A stretch of DNA of 64,000 nt from Durusdinium trenchii (lineage: Eukaryota > Sar > Dinophyceae > Suessiales > Symbiodiniaceae), in the NCBI GenBank assembly GCA_963970005.1, contig CAXAMN010018557.1, positions 695,572 to 759,571 on the forward strand, in the 5' to 3' direction. The position numbers and the translations under genes were made by a program. This document shows positions 19,601-27,682 of this stretch, piece after piece (the stretch's first letter is position 1; the number at the start of each line of letters is the position of its first letter). The notes under the pieces were generated by a model. The model had not been told where the DNA came from, ran no database searches, and saw only the letters and a list, made by a program, of their open reading frames with translations.

Positions 19601-21219
19601 CCGCAACCCGACCGCTCTGCTTCGCTCTCGACTTCAGGTTGATGATTGCAGAGGGACTGCGCATTGTTGAGACAACAGCTGGGGCAATCCTCTGTGCCGA
19701 CTGGATTCCAAATCAGTTCGTCATCTACGGCTTTGATATGTCGTCCGGTTCTTTTGTCTATGCCAACCATATCTATGCCGATGAAAGATCCCGCTATAAC
19801 GATCGAGTTTCACAGTTTCGAAAAGATCGCAGCGGGGGACCGCTTGCCGGAGATGATGGACTGCAAAACTCAACCTTCTTTACGTTGTTGATGAATGTCA
19901 TGTCGGACTACAAAAGGTGGTGTGGTTTTGTCAAGACCGATAGGCCATACTACTATGAGGACCCAATTCCATTGATGAATGTCAAGGATCAAATGCGAAC
20001 TGGTCCCAACAATCCTGATCTTGACGTGCTCATCCAGTCATACGTTGCAAGAAAACCCTTTGGCAATGCACCCTGGAACCAAATGAGCCCGATGATCATG
20101 GAGGACTATGAGGACTATCGCCGCTTCAACACACGATCCTTTGACCCCCACAATGAAGGTTTGGGCAAGACCCTTTGGGCTGTAGTCGAACAACGTCTCA
20201 TGCCAGAACGCCAGTGTCAACAGTGCAAGCATCTGTATACCTTCGGCATGTTGGCATGCGTCAATTGCGGAGCCTACCTCCATTTGTCATCTGACCTTGG
20301 AAAGGCGGCGCAAGTCATCCGGATTGAAGAAATTGCCACTAGTCTCGGAATTGATGTGTCGCTGGACATGGTGCCTGATGACGAGCTCAGAGGATCAGGA
20401 GAAAGGCTTACGCCGGCGGGGACGCCTGGCCACGAGATCGCTCGTGCTTCGAGGTCTGGCTTAACGATCTTGAAGAACAATGCCAAGAGTCATGTCAAGA
20501 AAGCAGAGCGCATGTCAGTCACTGTAATGCAGCGGCAACTCATTGATCCCTTCTACGCATTTAACTGCGCGGCACAAGATTTAACACCATTGTGCCTTGG
20601 TTTCATTGACAAGCTTGCAAATGCAGTCGTGCCTGACCCGCCTAGAACGCGGGAAATGATCATGAAGGGCGAAGGTCACCGATATGCCGGGAAAATCGTC
20701 TACATCGCCGACCCCAACATCGTTGGCGAATCAGACCTTTCTCGTGAGTTCTTCGTGTATTGGCGCAACCGTTTCCACCGACCAGAAGTGTTCGCTACTC
20801 TGTATGCAGACAGCTACAAGCGTCCACCCATTTGCGGGTTCGGTGATGAATGGAAGTCGGATCTCGAAGACCCTCAGGACATTCTCGACGACCTCCTTGC
20901 CTTCATGGCCGAAGACTTCGAACGCATTCCAGGCAACGCTCTGACGATTGGAAAAGAACAGAGGTCGATGATTATTCCACAGACAAAGGCAGGATCGACG
21001 GCAGCCAAGAGCTTCGCTCAACGGCAATCTCAGCACAGTGCATATCAGCATGACACTCGCTGGGAATCCCGCGGCTACGGATCACGAGACCAACCTTCTT
21101 CATCACAGAGCTGGTGGTCGAGTGACTGGTGGCATTCGGATGATCGCTCATGGCGTGATTCTGACTGGAGCCGTGGGAGCTGGGGAAGCCACGACTGGAA
21201 TCAGCGACGAGGCTGGTGA
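16693..21219 (+). CDS. Retrotransposon ORF2: SGNH-hydrolase-like and KptA/Tpt1-like multidomain protein
   Basis: A 1508-aa protein from ATG 16693, with a second ATG two codons on. Residues about 105-330 look like an SGNH/GDSL hydrolase: FAGDS (S113), GND 198-200 (N199), DGLH (D307, H310), the expected order of blocks I, III and V. Then comes a low-complexity acidic/Pro linker (DEDEDED near 572). Residues about 769-1015 align with KptA/Tpt1 RNA 2'-phosphotransferase: SKRVTSLLRG, LTLEELILVV..HRF, KAIANHNH, IVYHYTHNAV..IINMGILPGG, RPLCFALDF..IAEGL, ending TTAGAILCADWIP. The family Arg-His pair reads Arg-Gly here and the later Arg in the RAxQGHS motif reads Lys, so activity is doubtful. A CxxC...CxxC zinc ribbon lies near 1175-1192, and the last 50 residues are rich in Trp, Ser, Arg and Asp. 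No copia Pol domain is present. Both domain calls rest on motif reading, not on a search. Confidence 0.85.
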   Translation: MTMFTEGTFEFFLNEPGAYAPPASQPTEKGSLSTWGDLLRRVATLGHAVNNVSDARAKVDAMCDADPFEACLSSLGAIGEKHKELIASNPPRFMHQLPCPGGPVADFIFAGDSSMALVDCHEKYADGTPKKVQRNVGEYLKSGAKDIFGPRVGQVQYAMKWGKGLQQINDAIEECLDHPYRRTPGGDAPAVVVVSYAGNDVYGNHGFTGNSWIDSRAISKNPAKQKAAFDYQAELAQKHTQQLRRLADFRKRKDVAAVICVCFCDGQSYGLPQDYSRQMVLIAETLTKLGVTAVTGTTLVRSCTRYDGLHCENTDENRYYFLRYFSAVGLFIYHYWILSGVDSLRKKANLIGKPRAMSFVERARERTRRERLMKGYLFLDEWDDHDPPRQTAINPMDEVVTLTDSNEIIRFDDLGDVTYADEDMIKAALNHPLNAYLKGERKNVSPGGTAGRKVRYEVDPLDVPMEGDPAQPPEVEPTFNKLLEDSAVPPPGTESRDQSNQAASTTPGMEFLTRSIAVSAAGDPENVPAPVTEEDEKMVSTEPIDDPDIMNQLIKPHLQKAVDDGFMDVDEDEDEDEIILFKEPILTALTPEMRGNEFKVCAVDYQMSDEPDGTDIVRLHTDESSLPELTGDALRHFKEVTEPVQVSGAAPKPEEPTAKKTVTFSPSTKRTSADDQAEEPASKSSKKTDEQHTVRPAGAEASASAPKSQPPPLPGPKEAASPKIKAKPRPKPTDQPQPNVLGNPYLGEPGEIVVCPTKDLPGVKRMSLSSDQQWISKRVTSLLRGWEHIAKNNRVEPPPFLPGLWMDFTSVYRYVKKKFVARLTLEELILVVVNNHRFMVEAKIPPEGTLVAGKYGFTPIKLKAIANHNHWATRNVENAMPEITRLITLDPQFTQECFIDGKFPQVPVDSIIKVMEVEPSIVYHYTHNAVMMDIINMGILPGGLKAANKYSFLSKEDPWSISDTQFASMAATRPLCFALDFRLMIAEGLRIVETTAGAILCADWIPNQFVIYGFDMSSGSFVYANHIYADERSRYNDRVSQFRKDRSGGPLAGDDGLQNSTFFTLLMNVMSDYKRWCGFVKTDRPYYYEDPIPLMNVKDQMRTGPNNPDLDVLIQSYVARKPFGNAPWNQMSPMIMEDYEDYRRFNTRSFDPHNEGLGKTLWAVVEQRLMPERQCQQCKHLYTFGMLACVNCGAYLHLSSDLGKAAQVIRIEEIATSLGIDVSLDMVPDDELRGSGERLTPAGTPGHEIARASRSGLTILKNNAKSHVKKAERMSVTVMQRQLIDPFYAFNCAAQDLTPLCLGFIDKLANAVVPDPPRTREMIMKGEGHRYAGKIVYIADPNIVGESDLSREFFVYWRNRFHRPEVFATLYADSYKRPPICGFGDEWKSDLEDPQDILDDLLAFMAEDFERIPGNALTIGKEQRSMIIPQTKAGSTAAKSFAQRQSQHSAYQHDTRWESRGYGSRDQPSSSQSWWSSDWWHSDDRSWRDSDWSRGSWGSHDWNQRRGW
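16988..17006 (+). other. GGGA hairpin 10
   Basis: GCC-CGGG-GGGA-CCCG-T-GGC, identical to hairpin 8. Near the 5' end of ORF2. Confidence 0.8.
17237..17255 (+). other. GGGA hairpin 11
   Basis: GCA-CACC-GGGA-GGTG-A-TGC: all seven pairs Watson-Crick, bulged A. Confidence 0.8.
18027..18046 (+). other. GGGA hairpin 12 (degenerate)
   Basis: Begins GCCCGGGGGGACC like hairpins 8 and 10 but continues GCGGGTC. The best fold has a 5-nt GGGGA loop, a CGG/CCG stem and a bulged C. Probably a mutated copy. Confidence 0.45.
18159..18177 (+). other. GGGA hairpin 13
   Basis: GC-CTCCG-GGGA-CGGAG-A-GC: perfect, bulged A. Confidence 0.8.
18776..18794 (+). other. GGGA hairpin 14
   Basis: GCC-CGGC-GGGA-GCCG-A-GGC: perfect, bulged A. 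Confidence 0.8.
19226..19246 (+). other. GGGA hairpin 15
   Basis: CG-CCGGAG-GGGA-CTCTGG-T-CG: 6-bp inner stem with one G.T pair, bulged T, outer CG/CG. Confidence 0.75.
19829..19847 (+). other. GGGA hairpin 16
   Basis: GC-AGCGG-GGGA-CCGCT-T-GC: perfect, bulged T. Confidence 0.8.
20412..20430 (+). other. GGGA hairpin 17
   Basis: GCC-GGCG-GGGA-CGCC-T-GGC: perfect, bulged T. Confidence 0.8.
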
Positions 21220-21228
21220 GAGATCTTC

Positions 21229-21247
21229 GCACGGCGGGAGCCGTTGC
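21229..21247 (+). other. GGGA hairpin 18 (3' UTR)
   Basis: GC-ACGGC-GGGA-GCCGT-T-GC: perfect, bulged T. Starts ten bases after the ORF2 stop. Confidence 0.85.
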
Positions 21248-21320
21248 CGTGGACAAAACCAAAAACCAAAACAAAATACCATTGGCAGTTTAGCTCCATT
21301 CCTTGCGAGGAGGTCTCATC

Positions 21321-21339
21321 GCACCGCGGGAGCGGTTGC
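21321..21339 (+). other. GGGA hairpin 19 (3' UTR)
   Basis: GC-ACCGC-GGGA-GCGGT-T-GC: perfect, bulged T. Differs from hairpin 18 by two compensating stem changes. Confidence 0.85.
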
Positions 21340-21451
21340 CTTATCGTGGCCGCTCTCATTGCGCGTCAGCTGACCAGCACATGAGGATGCACAAATTAAA
21401 GATGATATTGGATAAAATTCCTCTTCATCAATCATGCGACCATGGTTATTC

Positions 21452-21470
21452 GCCACGCGGGAGCGCGAGC
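21452..21470 (+). other. GGGA hairpin 20 (3' UTR)
   Basis: GC-CACGC-GGGA-GCGCG-A-GC: one A.C mismatch in the inner stem, bulged A. Confidence 0.7.
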
Positions 21471-21678
21471 CACGTAGAGGTTCCGCTCTTGCTTTCTCAA
21501 AGGTGAACATGCCTTGGTCACTTGCACAGCGCCCAAAAGAAGAGCTATAACTTTTGCATGACTGTGAGAAAATGATGAGAAACATATGTGAAACTAAAGT
21601 ACATTGTGCCTGACTCCAGTGCCTCTGAGGTCTTCCTTCATCGGCTTTATCTCTTAGGCGAGCCCCGTTCGTTTGCTC

Positions 21679-21697
21679 GTGCCGGGGGACCGGTTGC
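21679..21697 (+). other. GGGA hairpin 21 (3' UTR)
   Basis: GTG-CCGG-GGGA-CCGG-T-TGC: perfect 4-bp inner stem, bulged T, outer 3 bp with two wobble pairs. Confidence 0.7.
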
Positions 21698-21757
21698 CAT
21701 TCGTAGCCGATCGAATTCATGCACATTGTGCATACTTCACTCCTCCGTATATGCGCT

Positions 21758-21767
21758 CAGCGGGGGG
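21758..21767 (+). promoter_or_regulatory. Polypurine tract
   Basis: CAGCGGGGGG abuts the TG of the 3' LTR, the position and composition required for the plus-strand primer left by RNase H. It is short and G-only rather than mixed A/G. Confidence 0.75.
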
Positions 21768-21876
21768 TGTGGTTTCACAGTTGTACACCGTATTCATGTC
21801 TCACATACACTTGACTTTGGCTCAAGCAAAATAGGCGCGTATTGCGGTCTAAATAGGCTAATTGCCTGTTTACACA
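21768..21876 (+). repeat. 3' LTR (109 bp)
   Basis: By eye identical to the 5' LTR at 8372-8480, including the SL-like TTTGGCTCAAG at 21816-21826. It is followed by the target duplication. Confidence 0.95.
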
Positions 21877-21881
21877 GCATC
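21877..21881. other. Target-site duplication, right copy
   Basis: GCATC, matching 8367-8371. Confidence 0.93.
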
Positions 21882-22600
21882 TGCAATTGGCCATCCGGCA
21901 ATCCAGACACCAGACACGACCCAAAGCTGCTGTTGCCAGTTGAGGCCCGGCTGCTGCACTACTTCCGCACATCTCCCAGTGATGCGAAGCCATGCAGCTT
22001 CTCTGCCGCCATCCACCAAGTGACGGGGTGCATCCGCCAGACACATACTATAAAGATCTAAACTCGTGTTTTTGTTTGAGAATCATAGAGAAGAGGGCCT
22101 CCAACCTAAGATACTCATAGAGATCATAGAGATACTGCCAATTACTGCCATGTGTTTTTGTTTGTTCGTTTGTTCGGCATCCGGCGGCATCCGGATTTGC
22201 TTGCCACCAGGCAAGATCCGTTATTTGAAGCGCTACGATCGTTAGGGTAATTTTGCTTTGTCTTTTGCAATGAGGTCTTGAGTCTCTCGCTGCTTTGCCG
22301 TTGCCTTTTAAAGCAGTTCTCGGAGTGTCTGACAGCGTCGGGGCACCAGAGAAGTGGACACGAATAGAAACGAGAACATCGATGGTGCTCCTCAGTGAGG
22401 CCATTAGGGGTCAGAGAAATGGATGTGTAGATTTTTGTAGGATTTTCCAGAAGAACATGGGTGGGGCGTGTCATCGGAATTTTCTGCTCATCCGAAGGCG
22501 GTATTTGAGGGTTGTTGCTCCGCGAAAGGCATGAGCTGCTCTTCCAGCTGGAGCAGGTGCTTAAAACTGATCGATGTTTGAACAAGTTTGAAAGTACAAT

Positions 22601-22665
22601 TCTACTAGCTTCTTGTTAAGGAGGGCACTTGTTACTAGAAGCGATGCACTTGTTCCTAGAAGTGG
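22601..22665 (-). repeat. Dispersed CTAG-type repeat (inverted copy)
   Basis: Read on the minus strand this is nearly the same sequence as 54657-54735: CTAGGAACAAGTGCATCGCT, then CTAGTAACAAGTGCC, then AACAAGAAGCTAGTAG. A mobile or satellite-derived short repeat present in both orientations. Confidence 0.75.
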
Positions 22666-23264
22666 GAGTTATGGCAAAGTTCTGACTTGGAGAACTTTAT
22701 TGTGTGAATTACTTGTCTCTTACTGTAGGCCTCCAAATGCTCAGGTGCCACTTCACAAATCAGAAGATGCCACAGGTGCACCTAAGTGCCAGGCCTGCTA
22801 ATGTTTGAGCTTTCGCAACAGGTGTTGACCTTTGTTGGCACCATTCTTCAGGATGGGCATATTTCGGTGAGCTACTGTGGGAAGCATCTTGAGGTGAGGT
22901 TCTTTCTTCTAAGCCTTCACCAAGCTACTTGTTCTATCTCTTGGCCACCGGCAGCTTGGAGGTGCAGTGGCCACCTGAGCCATCCACATCAGCTGCATCC
23001 TTGTCAGAGCCCTGAGTGCATTTCCGAACAAAACGATGTCGAGGGAGCTGTTTGCTGTTTGCCGCTGGAGTGCTGTGGAGTGCTCAGGTTTGTGGAGCCG
23101 CTTTGCTCGCTGTGCCCGGAGGAGATGGGTTTGTTGGTTCAACGGGTCCACTCTCAGATGGTCTGCCCGAAGGATGCAGCTGCGCTGCGAGAAGACAGTT
23201 GCATGTGTGAGCCTTGATGACGGCCTTGAATGGGCAGGGCTTCAGACAGTCTCCTCGAACAAGG

Positions 23265-23284
23265 TTATATATATATATATATAT
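23265..23284. repeat. (TA)n microsatellite
   Basis: Ten TA units. Two overlapping frames of about 200 codons on opposite strands run across it and are not credible genes. Confidence 0.9.
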
Positions 23285-25787
23285 GAGAAAACGATGTTGG
23301 TTTCTTACGCACCCCAAACGCATTCCCAAATGCCATTCATTTCGCGCTTTCGAGTTGGCAGGCTGCGTACCCTGCCGACAGGCGAACATTTCTCTGTTGC
23401 AGAGGCCAGCCCCATGCAACCATGTCATCTGACGGAACGCTTCCTGTGCTTCCCTGACGAGGCCATGGAAAGACTGTCGGAGACAGATACGCAGGAGAAT
23501 CGGAGAATCTCTCAACTTTCCCGCGTGCACGTGAGCTGTGGACTTTCTCAGGAGGTGGTGCTTTGTCCCAGTGCAGTCCCGTACTCGCGAGGCAAGCCCA
23601 AAGAAAAGTCGTGCAAAGGATGTTTCAAAATAGGGAAAAGAAGATAAAGCCACATCCCTTGGCCCATCGCCTTTTTGATTCCTCACATGACTCACATACA
23701 TGACTCACATACCTTCCAAGAGCCACTTGAGGAAAGTTTGAAAGCATGGCGGAGCCTGCAGGTAGCGTGCTACGTAGCGTTTTCCGAGAGATCGTCGACT
23801 TCCTGCTCTACTCGTCAGGGGCCCATTAAACATTGAATGATACTGTGCTCCAGCTCCAAATGCTAGCGGCTGGTGGCTCTTGTTTTCCAATAAGTGGTCT
23901 TACAAGCAGAGCCAATTCCTCCACTGCCTCAGTTACAATTGGAGGATATCACACTATTTGCAGAGTTTTGATGTTGAAGGGTCATCAGCCAACGGAACAT
24001 GCTGTAAAGGCTGTAATTGGCCTGTTTCCACCGCTGCAATCACCTGCATCATCCAAATCCAAGTCTCCATCTTAGGATATATTAAGTATACAGTATACTG
24101 GGAAATGCAGATGGGATTCTGGCAATGAGATACAGCCTTCCTAGCTTGACTTGGATAAGCAAACATTTATGTACAACATGCATGCTCCTTTCCACACCTG
24201 CACATGTAGTATGGCCCTAGAGAGGCCTAGAGTCATGGAGGATTCTCAGTTGCTTGTTTTTCATTCGTCGTCCATGAAGCACGACCACGAAGATCTCAAC
24301 CATGAGAAGACCCATGCGATCATGCAAAACACTTGCAGTACCAGCCTTTGTTCAGGGATTCAACAGCCAGGGTTGTCCATTCGCCCATGAGGACATTTGG
24401 TGCAGTGAACAGTACTTCACCTTCCCTACATGGTGACAGTGAGGCTGCGAGTCCCAAAGTTCTTCCAGCTTTGTGGGGCTTTTGGCGTCGCGAGTTCCAT
24501 GGTCGGTTTGGAGTGTAGAAGCAGCAACTCCAACAACCTTTTTTGAATTCTTCGGTGTGTCTTTTTTGGCTAGGCAGAAAGCCAAATGCAGAGGAACTTG
24601 TCCATGTCTCCAACAACAATGAGGCTCCAGGCCGAGTGGCGACAAGATGGGGTGATGGGGAGCAGTTTCACAGTCTTTTGCAAGATCGAACAGTATGATG
24701 CGACTGAACATGCATGGGTTTGTGCTACCAATTTCACAAAACACATATTCTGAAGCGGCAGAAAGCTCCTCACTTGTTGGGTCAAGATGATTGATTAACA
24801 CCAAAAACCGTTCAGGGCATTGGACAATGATTGGAACTATACAGCAAGATCCTGCCACTAGATCACCAGTGGTCATTGAATCCCTTGCAGCCTTGCCCTT
24901 CTGAGGCCATTTTGCATGAGATTCTACTCCTTTTATTTGCCGTTGCGATCTTAGAACACTGACTTTGCTGGCATTCTTCCTCGAGAGGTCCTGGTCGGTC
25001 CAGTTGGCTCACTCGTCAAATGACCAATTGAGCGCACTCTGGGTGGAGTTGCGCAGGTTGCTGCTGTGAAGCAGCCAAAGAACACTTCAACAGAGAAGGA
25101 GAACAGCTGGTGGCACTTGTGGCAGCTGTGTGGCAGCTGTTTGTGTCCATACCATACCTGCCTTTCTTGAAGCACCTCCAACAAACTCTCTGTACAAGTT
25201 GTCAGAAGCTTGATGAGCTTGATTCAATTTCAATGGGTCAAGACCGTCAACTCGCCTGCTTGTTGCCCTGGTGATTTTCAGGAACCGGGATGGCCCCGAA
25301 GCAACTGTGCGTTCGGCACCCGGGTCTCTGAATCGGCTTCGAGATGGCCCTTCCGCAGCGCTCCGAGCTTCGATGCCCAAGGCCCTTCCGCAGCGCTGCG
25401 GAGGAGCGGCGCCTGGCCGAGATGGCCTTCCGCCTGAGGGCGGAGGCGGCGGAGGCGGTGGGAGCAAGTGGAGGCAGGACACAGACAGTGTGTGGACAGA
25501 GGGGGAGAGGCGAGTAGTTTCACCGTGTAAAGGGATGTTTTTTGGAATTCCCTTCTTGAGAAGATGTTTTGGGGCGAAACTCCAGAGGTTTTGAGATAGA
25601 AGGTGCCCGAGGCGAGACCTGTGTGGTTAACCCCGAGTCTCTAGAACCCGAGGCTACTGCAAGACTTTGCACCTCCAGAGCAGCAGGGGTCATATGAATG
25701 TGTGCACTTAAATGATCAATGGGCGCATGACCTGAACATCCACATTTGAGCCTTGCAGGCCAAGATCGTGCACGTGGGGCCAATGGG

Positions 25788-25798
25788 CTTGAGCCAAA
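25788..25798 (-). other. Spliced-leader-like 11-mer (minus strand)
   Basis: The minus strand reads TTTGGCTCAAG, the last 11 bases of the dinoflagellate SL. No ORF follows it closely on that strand, so it is either a relic of a decayed retroposon or a chance match. Confidence 0.3.
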
Positions 25799-27616
25799 GA
25801 TGCTCAGCCCAGGTTGGAACAGATGGGACACACACAACATGCTTTAAGCATGGTAGGATTATTTTGTGTTGTAGATCAAGGATTCTCATGATAATCATGT
25901 CGCTGTTTAAGATTGATGTTGAATGATGTTGAGGCTCAATGAAGAGGCTAATACTGAGGTGAATTTGGGCTTCAGCTTAGTGCAGACATATCATGCTTTC
26001 ATGGTGCGACAAGGGATCAGACCTGACCTGCCAAACCAGATTTGGTTGATCTGTTGGGGTAGCCGGGTAGCCGATTCCTTGCAGGAGAGCCTTTGTCTCT
26101 TCCGTTTCTACAAGCTTTCGCAGAAGTGGGGAGCTCAATGATGTTGAAGATCACCAGAGACCAGCATTCAGTGCTGGTGGCAGAGCCAGTGGCAGTCAGA
26201 AAGAGACTATACAATACATTGGACCTGGGTAGACCCTCATTCCAAGCTCATTCCAACTGCGAGGTCCTGGATGGTGAAGACCACGAAGTTCGCTTCCATA
26301 GTTCGCTTCTCGGGTGCTGTGGAAGGTGCGATGTCGACTGAGGATGGTGCCAATGGGACTGCCGCCGCTTCCCATGCAGATGCCCCAAGAGGTAACTGCT
26401 TTTGCCTGGCAGAAATGTCTTTTGGGTTCAAACATGTTTAAACATGAATCATGTGAATCATGTGAAAATGCCAAGAAATTAGAATAATGCAGAATACAGT
26501 ACAGATACAGAATACGTGATTTCCAAGGTGAAGAGTTCTGATGGATTGACCTCAGAGGCACTTCGTCAGTGGACCCGATTGAAACTCACTTGGCTTTGTG
26601 GCAGGCCTTTTTGGCAACTCTCTTGAACTGCCTGTGGCTCCAGCCTCAAGTTGAAATCTCAACTGCCTGCGAACGTCCGCTGGCCTGCGTCTAGGTTGGA
26701 ACCACATGCTGCGCTGCTCCCAAACCCTCCGAAAGAGGCGCGGAGATCTTCTTTGGCAGAAAGGGAGGCGAGAAGGTAAGGGTAGAATATGGTCCCTTTA
26801 CAAGGGTCCTTATTGAAAGGGTCTCAGGGGGGCCCATACCTTCAGCTTTCCTTTCAACGAATTCCTCTTTTCGGGATTGCTTGACGAACACGGTCCAAGG
26901 TGCTGGACTTCCTCACGAAGCACCCTGGCGATATAGAGGCCAATCCCTACAGAGGAGTGGAGGCGGAGTTGCTTTGAGCTCCAAGAGCAAACTTCAACAC
27001 CCACAAGTTCATCATTGGACATCATTGGACTCAATTTTGAACGTCTGATCATGATCAACCATGATCGACCTGTTTCCCAAAGTCCTGTTCTTCAAAGTCC
27101 CAGAAGGTGACTCACCTATCTCTGGCTTCTGGGGAGCTGATGCCTGGGTTGCCTTCTGGATTCGTCAGCCTGGTCATGCTTTGCACTTTGCATACCTGAT
27201 CTGTTTTTCTGGGCAAAGCATGACGGGAGCTACCATTTTGCAAAACTGCAAGTCTGTCCGTTTTTCGGGCTTATGGTTGAGTGCATGAGGATGCTAACTT
27301 TAAATTTGAGAGCAGGCGCTTTGAAACCAAGCACCCCTCCAGTAAGTGGCAGCTTGAAGCATAGGTCCCAAGTCCCAGCCCCATTGAACTGGCGATCCTT
27401 GTATTTTAAAGGCTACCTTGCAGCCAGTGCCCAGTGAAACCATCGCGGATATCTCTCACACACACACAACTTGTATCCACTGCGCTTTCTCCAGCATTTG
27501 GATTCTGCAGGCTTTTATGACTTTTTACCCTACCCACAACCGGCGGCCGCAGACACTTGTGTCACTATCATGGGTATTTTTACAAAACAATTTTTTTGGA
27601 AGATGTCGCGTGAGTC

Positions 27617-27682
27617 GGTTGGAGGCCATCGCTAGTAGGTTGGAGGCCATTCCTATTAGGTTTCCAGGCCATCGCTACTAGG
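27617..27682 (+). repeat. GGAGGCCAT-CGCTAGTAGG dispersed repeat
   Basis: Two to three degenerate units of GTTGGAGGCCATCGCTAGTA. The same unit recurs at 53063-53085, 56240-56394 and, inverted, 61755-61786. Confidence 0.75.

Larger units (their letters stand above)
21220..21767 (+). other. 3' untranslated region of the copia element
   Basis: 548 nt from the ORF2 stop to the 3' LTR with no coding content. It contains four GGGA hairpins spaced 92-227 nt apart (21229, 21321, 21452, 21679), the densest non-coding run of this motif in the element, and ends in the polypurine tract. Confidence 0.8.
8372..21876 (+). mobile_element. Complete Ty1/copia-type LTR retrotransposon, 13.5 kb
   Basis: A full-length element. 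It has identical 109-bp LTRs (TG...CA), a 5-bp target duplication, a primer-binding-site candidate right after the 5' LTR, a CAGCGGGGGG polypurine tract right before the 3' LTR, and two uninterrupted ORFs of 2677 and 1508 codons. Domain order protease, integrase, RT, RNase H is diagnostic of Ty1/copia. It is far longer than the usual copia element (about 5 kb): it has extra domains in both ORFs and very short LTRs. Identical LTRs and open frames over 12.5 kb indicate a recent insertion that is probably still competent. About 21 short GGGA-loop hairpins are spread through it, and I found none outside it in this window. Confidence 0.96.

Noticed and set aside
15890-20430. Recurring Pro-Gly-Gly-like peptide in ORF1 and ORF2
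   Set aside because: It comes from the GGGA hairpins read in one frame; other copies lie in the other two frames and encode different residues, so the motif is nucleic-acid based.
23036-23701. Two ORFs of about 200 codons on opposite strands
   Set aside because: Both run through the TA microsatellite and neither has a domain.
25340-25480. GC-rich stretch that could encode an Ala/Glu/Arg helix
   Set aside because: Internal near-duplication of TTCCGCAGCGCT and no convincing exon limits; not enough to call an exon.
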